NCBI GenBank assembly: GCA_001464195.1
Contig: LNEY01000014.1
Span: 1 to 64,000 of the forward strand
From: Burkholderiales bacterium Ga0077547
GTDB lineage: Bacteria; Pseudomonadota; Gammaproteobacteria; Burkholderiales; Burkholderiaceae_C
DNA length: 64,000 bases
Direction: 5' to 3'
Part shown: piece after piece, positions 42,946-51,534 of the stretch
Layout of the letters: each line of letters begins with the position of its first letter
Position numbering within the stretch: position 1 is the stretch's first letter
Notes under the pieces: generated by a model
Seen by the model: the letters and a program-made list of their open reading frames with translations, nothing else
What the model was told of the DNA's origin: nothing
Databases searched by the model: none
Translations under genes and position numbers: made by a program

Positions 42946-44379
42946 ATGAAATGGGGGTCCCACCTGCCTGAGCGCGACTGTGAGCGATTTGACGCACGGC
43001 AGCGGCGACTGTGCAGACCCGCTGCAGCCTGGGTGGCGACTCTCAGTGGCGCATCAGCGAGTGCGGCTGAGCTCGACTCGAGCTCAGCCAGCGTGCCATA
43101 TGGTCTCGTGTGGGTGGTCTGTATCGGCTTCGTCATCCTTTGCGCAGCAGCCGGCACATGGTTGCTGCGACGATTGCGGCAGCTCGAAGCCGAGGCAGAT
43201 GAATTGCGGCAGCGGCAGGCTCAAGCCACAACGCTAACGCGTGTCCTCGATGTCTGGCACTGGCGCACCGACGCACGTCACCGCCTGCTGGCCCTGGAAG
43301 CGCCCATGGGACACCCCAAGTCGTCTGATGGCTCGGCGGCGACGGGCGGCCTGGAAAACATCTGGGTGCTTTTTTCTGGCATCGATCCAGCCACCGGGGG
43401 ACTGTGTCCCAACCGACACGCCTTCCTGCGGCAGCGATTGGAAGCGCAGCAAGCGGCCGAGGACATCTGGGTCAGCCGCCATGCAGCCGATGACGGCGTG
43501 CTGACCGGTGTGCTGCGCGCTCTGCCGCTCCACGACGCCAACGGCGTGTTCCTCGGCCACGTCGGTACGTTGCGCGAATGCCCGCCCGCCGGCGCGTTGG
43601 CGCTCCCCAAACAGCCAATGACCGAGGTCGCCAGCGGCGACGCATCGGAGCTTCAGCGTCCTGTCGCCATGCCCTCGCTGACGCCGCTGGCCATTCCCAG
43701 CGACAACGACGCGGATTCTTTCAGCTACACGGTGTCGCACGACTTGCGAGCACCGATCCGGGTCGTCGAGGGGTTCACCAAGATCGTCAAGGAAGATTAC
43801 GGACGTCTGCTTGACCGCGTCGGCAACGATCACCTCGACCGTGTGCTGGGCGCCGCCGCCCGGATGAACAGCATGATCGATGCGCTGTTGGCACTGTCGC
43901 AGCTGACAGCCAAGCCGGTCTCACGTCAGCCCGTCAACCTGTCTCAGTTGGCAGGCTTCGTGGTCGATGATCTGCGGCGCCAAGCGCCCCAACACAAGGT
44001 GACGGTGCACATCGATCCGGCGATGCAGGTACAGGGCGATCCGACGCTGCTGCGCGTGGTGCTGGAAAACCTGCTGGGCAATGCCTGGAAATACACCGGC
44101 AAGTGCGCGGACCCGCACGTCTGGTTCGAGCGGGGCACCGACACCACCACCCCCAGCTTTACCGTACGCGACAACGGCGCCGGGTTCGACATGCGCTTTG
44201 CGGACCGCTTGTTCGGCGTCTTCCAGCGTCTGCACAGCGCCAGCGAATTCCAGGGCACCGGCGTCGGCCTGGCGTCGGTGCGCCGCATCGTGCACAAGCA
44301 CGGCGGCGAGGTGTGGGCGGAGTCCACCGTGGGACAAGGAGCGAGTTTTCATTTCTCGCTCGCGCCGTTGTCTAACTGA
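42946..44379 (+). CDS. membrane-anchored sensor histidine kinase
   Basis: A 477-residue kinase. One clear membrane helix lies at about 54-74 (LVWVVCIGFVILCAAAGTWL), followed by a coiled-coil neck and a PAS-like cytoplasmic domain (about 105-215). The HisKA H-box is SYTVSHDLRAPIRVVEGFTK with His265. The ATPase domain has ENLLGNAWKYT (N-box, about 377), VRDNGAGFDMRF (G1) and FQGTGVGLASVRRI (G2). The ATG at 42946 is chosen for lack of a better start; no ribosome site is seen. It is divergent from the Hpt operon and converges on the ANTAR regulator gene; either could be its partner. Confidence 0.88.
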   Translation: MKWGSHLPERDCERFDARQRRLCRPAAAWVATLSGASASAAELDSSSASVPYGLVWVVCIGFVILCAAAGTWLLRRLRQLEAEADELRQRQAQATTLTRVLDVWHWRTDARHRLLALEAPMGHPKSSDGSAATGGLENIWVLFSGIDPATGGLCPNRHAFLRQRLEAQQAAEDIWVSRHAADDGVLTGVLRALPLHDANGVFLGHVGTLRECPPAGALALPKQPMTEVASGDASELQRPVAMPSLTPLAIPSDNDADSFSYTVSHDLRAPIRVVEGFTKIVKEDYGRLLDRVGNDHLDRVLGAAARMNSMIDALLALSQLTAKPVSRQPVNLSQLAGFVVDDLRRQAPQHKVTVHIDPAMQVQGDPTLLRVVLENLLGNAWKYTGKCADPHVWFERGTDTTTPSFTVRDNGAGFDMRFADRLFGVFQRLHSASEFQGTGVGLASVRRIVHKHGGEVWAESTVGQGASFHFSLAPLSN

Positions 44380-44391
44380 CGCAGCGGGATC

Positions 44392-45030
44392 TCAAAGGTC
44401 GGCCGCGCCTGACAGCCTCTCTACCGCTTCCAGCAGGCGCTCGGCCTCTGCACCCGCGGCCAGACCGTTTGCCGTGGCCATGCGATGCAGGCGATCAAAA
44501 GCGGCCTCACGGCCCAGCGAGTAGCGGTGCATCAGTATGCCGACCGCCATCGCCTCGACCGGCGACAGTGCATCGGTCAGCCGGGCAGGTGCCTTTGGAG
44601 GCACTGCGGCGGCAGTGATGGCCACCGATGACGATGCCTTCAGCCGCGCGAACACCGCCTGCACCGCTGGCACGATCTGCCCGATGTCCAGCGGCTTCAC
44701 CAGGTAGTCGACAGCACCGAGCTCATGCACCTGACGCACAGTGTCGTCATCGGTGAACGCCGACAGGAACATGAACGGCATCTTGCAGTATTCGCGCAGG
44801 TACGCAGCGACGTCGAAACCGCTCATGCCCTCCATGCGGATGTCGAGCAGCGCCAGATCGGGTCGATGTTCTCGCGCCAGCAAAATCGCATCGTCACCGT
44901 TGTCGGCATCGATGACGTCGTAGCCGGCCTGCGTCAGGCCATGGGTGAGCGTGGCCAGCACCAGCCGGTCATCGTCTACCACCAGAATCTTGCCAGCCAC
45001 TTCGAGCGGCGCCTGCGCGACTGTCAACAC
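44392..45030 (-). CDS. ANTAR-domain response regulator (RNA-binding antiterminator)
   Basis: A 212-residue NasT/AmiR-like regulator. The receiver (about 12-125) has DDD at 19-21, phospho-acceptor Asp63 (LLDIRMEGMSG) and Lys112 (VKPLD). The C-terminal ANTAR domain (about 155-210) has LSPVEAMAVGILMHRYSLGR and AFDRLHRMATANG, a three-helix RNA-binding fold that prevents transcription termination at target leaders. The multi-PAS HisKA_2 kinase gene lies 127 bases upstream in the same direction, a common pairing (EutV/EutW type). Confidence 0.9.
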   Translation of the reverse strand: MLTVAQAPLEVAGKILVVDDDRLVLATLTHGLTQAGYDVIDADNGDDAILLAREHRPDLALLDIRMEGMSGFDVAAYLREYCKMPFMFLSAFTDDDTVRQVHELGAVDYLVKPLDIGQIVPAVQAVFARLKASSSVAITAAAVPPKAPARLTDALSPVEAMAVGILMHRYSLGREAAFDRLHRMATANGLAAGAEAERLLEAVERLSGAADL

Positions 45031-45157
45031 AACACCCCTGAGATTTCAAACTACGGAATGACCCGGAAGCTGGGACCGACAACCATCCCATCCGACATCC
45101 ACGCAACTGCGGGTTGATTCTGTCCCAAAGCGAGGCGGCTGAGTAGCCAAGGTGGGC

Positions 45158-48100
45158 TCAAGCCGCTGTCTTTCGGCGCGCAGCGTTCAAGACGCCGGGT
45201 GGGAGGATGCTGACAGTGGCCACCACCTGGTCGCCCTCCTGCTCGATACTGAGTTGCGCGCATCGCCGCGGCAACAAGGCCCGCACCAACCCGAGACCTG
45301 AGACACCGCCGGGCACGCGCGCCAGATTGAAATCACCAGCCAGACGGGCTTGGTTGCGGATGACGATGCGCACACCGGATTCTTCGCACACCAAGGTGCA
45401 CGCCACGGGCGGCAGCGAGGTGTTGCCAGGCAGATCGTCCATGCGCTGCATGGCACTGTGCTTGACCGCGTTGGTCAGCAGTTCGTTGATCGTGAGCGCG
45501 ATCGGGATCGACTCGGCCTCCGGCAGCAACCACTGCGACGGGTTTACGCCTTGCACCGCAAAGGCAATCGAATGCCCGAAGGTACGCTGCACAGAGCCCG
45601 CAATCGCCTCCACCACGCCAGTCACCTGCAACGGGCCACCCGCACCGACTTGCAGCCCGTAGACCTGGGCGATGGCCTGAACCTGGCCCACGACCTCAGA
45701 CATGGCCGTTGCCATCTCAGGCTTGCGGGTGGCAATCTGCTGCAACAGCCCGGCCACGCCTTGCAAGTTGTTCTTGATTCGGTGGTGCACTTCCTTGACC
45801 AGCATTTCGCGCTGGGCGATTGCCTCGTCGAACTTCGCCTGTTCGGCCGCACGCTGTTCGGTCACGTCGGTTGCCACCAACAGCAATTGATCAGGCGCCT
45901 GGCCCGGGGCCGCCAACGGCAGGTAGCGGGCATCCCAGACGCGCACCTCGCCGTTCATCGGGATCTGGTACTCGCGTTGCGTGACCGTGCTGGCGCGCAG
46001 CGCGTGCTCCATGTCGAGGCGCCGTTGTGCTGCAAGATCGGGTTCGAAGATGTCCTCGGGACTGCAGCCCACCAGCTGATCGATCGTTCGATCGACACTG
46101 CGCGCAGCCACCAGATTGGCCTGCAGGATCGTCAGCGTGCGAGCGTCGCGCACCGTGATGGCCATCGGTGCAGCTTCGATGATGCGCTGTAGCGATGCCT
46201 GCGCCTCCTCGATGCGGGCCTCAGCCTGACGGCGGCGTTCAATGTCGAGCAGCGCATAGGTGAGCTGGCGCCCGCGCGATTCGCTGCCGGTCACCACCGC
46301 ATTACCGACGACCCAGAACTCTCGTCCGTCGCGCGCCTTGACGCGGCATTCAAAAGTCTCTGCCTCGCCCTCGACGAGATCGTCGAGGTACTGCGTGCGC
46401 CGAAACGGGTGGTCGGGCTCAGGCGTCGCCACGGTACTGATCGGTTGGTCGATGAAATCGCCCAGGTCGGCTCCGAACATGCGCCTGGCGGAGCGGTTCA
46501 TCCATTCGATCCCGCGCGGGCCGACGGTCACGATGCCCACCAGCACGGAATCGAGAATCGCGCGGGTGCGATTGGCTTGCAGCGTCACCGCGTGCTCCGC
46601 GCGATGCCGGGCATCGACATTGACGAACGACGCGATGATGCCGCCCGCTGGATCATCCCCGACCAGACGGGTGCTGATCTGCACCCACACCACCCGCCCA
46701 TCGAGCTGATGCAGCTGCCGCTCGCCGATCCAGCGGCCGTGCAGCTGCAAGGCGTTCTGTTCCTGAGCCGACAGCCGCTCATGCTCCTCCGCGTCGGCAA
46801 ACAAGGAACGCAGCGGCAGCCCCTGCAATTCGGCTGCCGGGTATCCGGCGAGCTGTGCGAGCGCATCGTTGGCGCGCTGCAAGACACCGTCGCGCACGAA
46901 GGCGATGCCCACCTCCGACAAGCTGAACATCAGTTCACGGTCGCGCGCCAGCTGCTCCAGCTCGACCTGCTGCGCCTTCAGCCGTGTGATGTCCGACAGC
47001 ACCGCAATGGCCTCGATCTGCTGCGAGACGGGCCCCGTCCGACGCACCGACAGCGCGTACCACCGAAGCGGTTGGCTGCTCGCCGAGCCTGCCACGGGGT
47101 CCATGGAGAACTCGGTCTCGAAGATCAACCCGGCCGTCAGCGCTTGCAGGGTGTCCGCCGCAATGCGCTGCCCCTGGGGAGAACTGCCGAACAACTCGGC
47201 AATGCCGCTGCCCGCAATGCCCACTGAAGGCAAGCCCAACATCGCCTCGAAGCGCCGGTTGCAGCGCACCAGCACATTGCCCCGGATGTAGGCGATGCCT
47301 GCCGAGGTGCTCTCGAGAATCGTGGTCAACTCGCGCAGCAGCTGCTCGCTGCGTTGCTGAGTCTGGTGCTGCTCCGTGATGTCGAGCGTGACCACCGAGG
47401 TGGTGCGCTTGCCCGACGCCAGGGTGGCCGGCTCGACCCGGGTCAAGAGCCACCGCAAGCCCAGTTGAGGATGTCGGATCGCATAGCGCACCTCGGCGCG
47501 CTGCGCAGCACGCAAGGCCTGCTGCAGCGCGTCGTAGTCGGCCAGAGATTCGTCGGCCACGATGTCGCGGCTGATCGATTGCAGTGCCGCCGAAGTGGGC
47601 ACCACGCCTGCATCACCGCGCGATTCAGCCTTTGCAGGCGACTGACGTTGGCGTACCCAGCCGGATGTTTCCTGGAACGTGGCCAAGCCCACGCCCGCCG
47701 TGTCCATCAGCGCGCCGATCTGCATCTGCGCGAGATCTCGCTCTTCCTCGATGCTGCGGTCTTCGAGGATCGCCATGTGGCGCCGCGCTCCGCCTGATGT
47801 GGTGTAACAGCGAACGATGGAGCGCAACCGGCGTAGCCCGCCCTGAGGTTGCGGCAGCCAGCCCTGCGTGACCACCGGCTTGGCGGCGGGTTGCAGCGCT
47901 GGCGAGGGGCCGCTGTCGGTCCAACCCAGCAACTGGCGCAACTCCGGTGTCGCATCGGTCAGCACCGCCGGAACCACACCGGCCAGCGCATCGAAGGCGG
48001 GGTTGGTGCGCACGAGCAGCCCGGTGTCGTCGAACAAGACCATGCCGATGGGACTCAGATCGAACCAATCGTCGATCTCGCGCGCCGAGCGGTCCGCGCG

Positions 48101-48931
48101 CTCGCGGGCGATGTGCTCGGCGGTACTGTCTTGCAGCACGGACATCGTGAAGACACGCCCATTCTCATCGGTCAGAACGCTGCGGGTGGCTCGGAACCAG
48201 CGCTCTCTTCCATCTGCCGCGATGAGGCGTCGGTTCATCCACGCCGAACCGGACTCCCGATCGGCGGGCTCCGGACCGCGCTCGCGCAATTCCAGGCTTC
48301 TGGAGCGGTCCTCCTCGGGTTCAAGCGCCACGGGATCGGTGCCCACCAGCTGATCTCGCGAAAAACCGCTGAATGCAGTGAAGGCGGGATTCACATCGAC
48401 GATGCGCCAGCGGGTGTCCTGCAACATCGCGGGGAATGGCGAATGCCACAGCACCTGCATCAGCTCGGCAATCACGGGACCCACGATCGCCGACGAGGAT
48501 GTCGCACCGGGCGGCGCCGCATCGCGCCACTGCAGCCGCAGCGCGTAGACACCAGCGCCCAGCACTTGCCAAGCGGCGTCTGCACTGCGGCCGTCGGGTG
48601 TCACCGCCGGGGGCGGCGATGTGAGTGAAGCACGTCGTGCCGCCGCAGCCCGCGCTACCGCGTGGCCAGGCGTGCGCAAGGCGCCGGGTGACGCAGCAAT
48701 GGTGTGCCGCAACCAATCCACCAGAGCGGCGCCCAGCACGCCCTGCCATTCTCCGATGGGCGTGCCCAAGATACCGGGCATGCGACGCAGCGCGGCAGTG
48801 TTGGCAAAGGTCACCTGCGCCCGACGATCGAACAACAACACCCCATCGCTGAGGTGATCGAAGAACTGTTCAAGGGCGGGCCGGGCGCCGATGGCATCCA
48901 TCGCCACCGCTCCAGGTGAAGGCAGGCTCAT
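45158..48931 (-). CDS. multi-PAS sensor histidine kinase of the HisKA_2 class
   Basis: A 1257-residue soluble kinase. Repeated PAS/PAC units can be seen from DVNPAFTAFSGFSRDQLVGT (about 178), NPAFDALAGV, VRCNRRFEAMLGLPS, LQRANDALAQLAGYPAAELQ, EWMNRSARRMFGADLGDF and a last one near VAARSVDRTIDQLVGCSPED, about six or more in all. The kinase core is VKEVHHRIKNNLQGVAGLLQ with the phospho-histidine near 1048, and the ATPase N-box is ALTINELLTNAVKHS with VSGLGLVRALLPR. This is the HisKA_2/HWE-like class that partners ANTAR regulators. It has no membrane helix, so the signal is probably internal. Confidence 0.9.
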   Translation of the reverse strand: MSLPSPGAVAMDAIGARPALEQFFDHLSDGVLLFDRRAQVTFANTAALRRMPGILGTPIGEWQGVLGAALVDWLRHTIAASPGALRTPGHAVARAAAARRASLTSPPPAVTPDGRSADAAWQVLGAGVYALRLQWRDAAPPGATSSSAIVGPVIAELMQVLWHSPFPAMLQDTRWRIVDVNPAFTAFSGFSRDQLVGTDPVALEPEEDRSRSLELRERGPEPADRESGSAWMNRRLIAADGRERWFRATRSVLTDENGRVFTMSVLQDSTAEHIARERADRSAREIDDWFDLSPIGMVLFDDTGLLVRTNPAFDALAGVVPAVLTDATPELRQLLGWTDSGPSPALQPAAKPVVTQGWLPQPQGGLRRLRSIVRCYTTSGGARRHMAILEDRSIEEERDLAQMQIGALMDTAGVGLATFQETSGWVRQRQSPAKAESRGDAGVVPTSAALQSISRDIVADESLADYDALQQALRAAQRAEVRYAIRHPQLGLRWLLTRVEPATLASGKRTTSVVTLDITEQHQTQQRSEQLLRELTTILESTSAGIAYIRGNVLVRCNRRFEAMLGLPSVGIAGSGIAELFGSSPQGQRIAADTLQALTAGLIFETEFSMDPVAGSASSQPLRWYALSVRRTGPVSQQIEAIAVLSDITRLKAQQVELEQLARDRELMFSLSEVGIAFVRDGVLQRANDALAQLAGYPAAELQGLPLRSLFADAEEHERLSAQEQNALQLHGRWIGERQLHQLDGRVVWVQISTRLVGDDPAGGIIASFVNVDARHRAEHAVTLQANRTRAILDSVLVGIVTVGPRGIEWMNRSARRMFGADLGDFIDQPISTVATPEPDHPFRRTQYLDDLVEGEAETFECRVKARDGREFWVVGNAVVTGSESRGRQLTYALLDIERRRQAEARIEEAQASLQRIIEAAPMAITVRDARTLTILQANLVAARSVDRTIDQLVGCSPEDIFEPDLAAQRRLDMEHALRASTVTQREYQIPMNGEVRVWDARYLPLAAPGQAPDQLLLVATDVTEQRAAEQAKFDEAIAQREMLVKEVHHRIKNNLQGVAGLLQQIATRKPEMATAMSEVVGQVQAIAQVYGLQVGAGGPLQVTGVVEAIAGSVQRTFGHSIAFAVQGVNPSQWLLPEAESIPIALTINELLTNAVKHSAMQRMDDLPGNTSLPPVACTLVCEESGVRIVIRNQARLAGDFNLARVPGGVSGLGLVRALLPRRCAQLSIEQEGDQVVATVSILPPGVLNAARRKTAA

Positions 48932-48979
48932 TCCTGCAAATTTAGCGCGAGACGCCGCGATCTGACGTTCGTCACGCCA

Positions 48980-50191
48980 TCAGTCGAGATCAGCCGCTGC
49001 CGCCAGCGCGCGCAACTCGGCCTGGTTGATCTCACGCACGTCCATCATCAACGCATCGGCGCATTCGCGGAAGTCGTAGAGCGACTCTGCTTCGATCGCC
49101 TTGACCAGATTGAAGTACGGCACGTAGGGACCCGTGCCCTCGATCAAGGTCTCGTGCACCAGCTGTGGGACGGGAATGGTGCGCAACAGCTCGGCGAGCG
49201 GCTGCTGAAAGAGGCGATCGAGCAGCGAGAACACGCCGCAGATGAAGAGCTCATTGCGCATCTCGGCATCGCCACCCGTGTTGCGGGCCAGCTCTTCCAT
49301 CAGCAGGCCGCGTCGCACCGAAGCGAACATCGCCGCGCGCATGTTGGGCTCCTTGCTGGCCGTGGCCAGCAGCAGAGCCAGCCATCGCTTGAGCCGCTGG
49401 TAACCCAGCAGCATCAGCGCGTGCCGGAAGGAGCTGACCTCCACCGACAGTCCGAACGCCGCCGAGTTGATGTAGCGCAGCACCTTGAAGCCGAGCGAAG
49501 GATCACGCTTGAGGGTGTTTTCCAGCTTCTCGGCCGATTCTTCTGCATCGACCTGGCGAATGAGCTCGACCACCGTCTGCAGATCGATGGGCGTTGGCGG
49601 TGCGCGGCCACCCTTGGGGCGCTCGGTGACTTCATCGCCGAGTGGCCAACCCAGCACCGCAACCGCACCCCGACTGAACGCACCGTCCATGTCAGCGGGG
49701 CTGTTGATCCCTGCCAGCACGTGGGGAATGGTTCGGGTAACGCCTGCCGGCGCCACGCCATTCGCGGCCACCCGGCGGTCGTCGGACAGATCGATGATCG
49801 ATTGTGTGAAGCAAGGCAGCACCTCGCGAGGCAGTTCCTTGAGTGGCCGGCCCTTGAGCATGAGCGTGTTGCCATGCCTGTGCAATGCGATGATCGGTGG
49901 CGTGTTGACCGGGTCGGCTGCCATGAATGCCGGCACCTCGATCATCAGGTTGTGCGACGGTGAGGTTTGCAGCAGATCTTGCAGCAGGCTCTCGCTGGTG
50001 ATGTTGAGCGACACACGCCCACCGTTTTCCGGCCAGACCGAGGAGACGGCACGCAACAACTGCCCTGCGTCGATCGCCACGTCGGGGCGCAGAGGAAAGA
50101 CTGTCAGCCGGGTGGCGGTCACCGCGCGATTGCGGTCGATGAAGGCAGAGTAACCCAGCGCCACCTGGCCCAGTATGTCGGCTTCCAGCAC
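48980..50191 (-). CDS. HDOD-domain signalling protein with degenerate EAL-like N-terminus
   Basis: A 403-residue protein of YuxH layout. The N-terminal part keeps EAL-fold remnants (GYSAFIDRNRAVTATRLTVF in place of the usual RQPIFDRN...GYELLFR; RVSLNITSESLL), but no EAL motif or metal ligands remain, so it cannot hydrolyse c-di-GMP. The C-terminal HDOD domain (about 195-400) has KLENTLKRDPSLGFKVLRYI, NSAAFGLSVEVSSFRHALML and LLGYQRLKRWLALLL. The start is GTG at 50191 with AGGAG at good distance. It lies just upstream of flgL, same strand. Confidence 0.88.
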   Translation of the reverse strand: MLEADILGQVALGYSAFIDRNRAVTATRLTVFPLRPDVAIDAGQLLRAVSSVWPENGGRVSLNITSESLLQDLLQTSPSHNLMIEVPAFMAADPVNTPPIIALHRHGNTLMLKGRPLKELPREVLPCFTQSIIDLSDDRRVAANGVAPAGVTRTIPHVLAGINSPADMDGAFSRGAVAVLGWPLGDEVTERPKGGRAPPTPIDLQTVVELIRQVDAEESAEKLENTLKRDPSLGFKVLRYINSAAFGLSVEVSSFRHALMLLGYQRLKRWLALLLATASKEPNMRAAMFASVRRGLLMEELARNTGGDAEMRNELFICGVFSLLDRLFQQPLAELLRTIPVPQLVHETLIEGTGPYVPYFNLVKAIEAESLYDFRECADALMMDVREINQAELRALAAAADLD

Positions 50192-50250
50192 AAGAGCTCC
50201 TACGCAGTGGAGAGGCGCACCCAGGCAAACGCGTGCGGAGTCTGCCCCGG

Positions 50251-51480
50251 TCAGGGATTGACGTATTGAAACAGCGAGAGTCTCTGCACTGCCGAATACG
50301 ACCTCAAGGCAGCATCGTAGCCGTTCTGCTTGAGCTGAAAGTCTGAAAGTGCCTGAACCATGTCCAGGTCCTCGGCGTTCGACCGCTGCGCCTGGGCTTC
50401 CAGTTTCTGTGCCGACAGCCTGTCGGTGACGCCGTCGATGCGATTGAGCACATCGCCAGCTGCTGACCGTGCCGTGCTGAGGGTTCCGAGGCTGGCGTCC
50501 ACATTGCGCAGCGCATCAGAGGTGCCTTGCGCGCGCTGCGCGCCGCTCAGCCCCGGCTGCTGGAGGCTGGCGACGGCCTGATCCAGGACCCCAAACACGC
50601 TCAATGTCGGCGTCGACGGCGTGATTTCGAACTGATCGCCTGCCACCGGTGCGCCTGCGATGTTGACGCTGGTGCCGTGCAGATCGATCGCTCGACCACT
50701 GCGGAAGGTGCCGGTGCTTTCGGCGGTGGCGACATTCGGCGTGGCGAGCGGAAAACTCTCAATGGTGTAGTCGGTCGCGCTGGTGAAGCGGATGCGATAG
50801 CCGGTATCGGCGACAGGGAAAAGCTGCGATGGGTCGTTGACGCTGCCCGTATCGATCCAGGCACCATCGACCGCCTGATTGCTGACGTTGTTGTCCGCAG
50901 CCCGGGTCACGAAGACGCCGTTGCCAGTGCGTGAAGTCAGCCAAGCCGCCTTGCCGTCGGTGCTGAGTGGCAAGGTGGTGTCTGCATCGGTCAGCGTCTG
51001 ACCCGCAATGCCTCGGAAGACCACCCCGCTGGGCGTGTCGACGAACGGGGGCTGGTTCGAGCCCTGGCCTCCGAACAGATAACTGCCAGCCCCGTCGGAA
51101 CGGTTGGCCACCTGCAGCAATTGCTCCCGCAGCCCTTGGATCTTGTTTGCCTGAATGGCCCGTTCTGCATCGGTGTAGCTGGCGTTGCCCGCGGCAACCA
51201 GCGCGTCGCGCACCTGCGACAGCAGTTCATGGGCATCACCGAGCGCGCTTTCGGTCTGGCCGATCAGCACCTTGCTCGCAGCCGCCGTGCGCTGCGATGC
51301 GTCGCTGCGCGCTTCGGCCGCCAACGCTCGCTCGGCGCGCGCGGCTGCGGCCGGATCGTCGCTCGCTCGGAGCACCCGCTTGCCACTGCTCAGTCGCGTC
51401 TGTGCATCGCTGAGGTCTTGCTGCCTGAGTTGCAAGTTGTCGATCGTCGTGGCGTAGCTGCTGGCGGTGGTGATGCGCAT
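50251..51480 (-). CDS. flgL: flagellar hook-filament junction protein 2 (HAP3)
   Basis: A 409-residue FlgL: N-terminal flagellin-type helix MRITTASSYATTIDNLQLRQ and DLSDAQTRLSSGKRVLRASD. The C-terminal helix region is AEDLDMVQALSDFQLKQNGY followed by DAALRSYSAVQRLSLFQYVN. It joins the hook to the filament with FlgK. It is the last gene of the rod/hook operon, 54 bases after flgK. Confidence 0.94.
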   Translation of the reverse strand: MRITTASSYATTIDNLQLRQQDLSDAQTRLSSGKRVLRASDDPAAAARAERALAAEARSDASQRTAAASKVLIGQTESALGDAHELLSQVRDALVAAGNASYTDAERAIQANKIQGLREQLLQVANRSDGAGSYLFGGQGSNQPPFVDTPSGVVFRGIAGQTLTDADTTLPLSTDGKAAWLTSRTGNGVFVTRAADNNVSNQAVDGAWIDTGSVNDPSQLFPVADTGYRIRFTSATDYTIESFPLATPNVATAESTGTFRSGRAIDLHGTSVNIAGAPVAGDQFEITPSTPTLSVFGVLDQAVASLQQPGLSGAQRAQGTSDALRNVDASLGTLSTARSAAGDVLNRIDGVTDRLSAQKLEAQAQRSNAEDLDMVQALSDFQLKQNGYDAALRSYSAVQRLSLFQYVNP

Positions 51481-51534
51481 GGCGGTGTCTCGATCGAGAA
51501 GGAAATGACGGGTCAGCCAGACCAGGGCAGCGAG

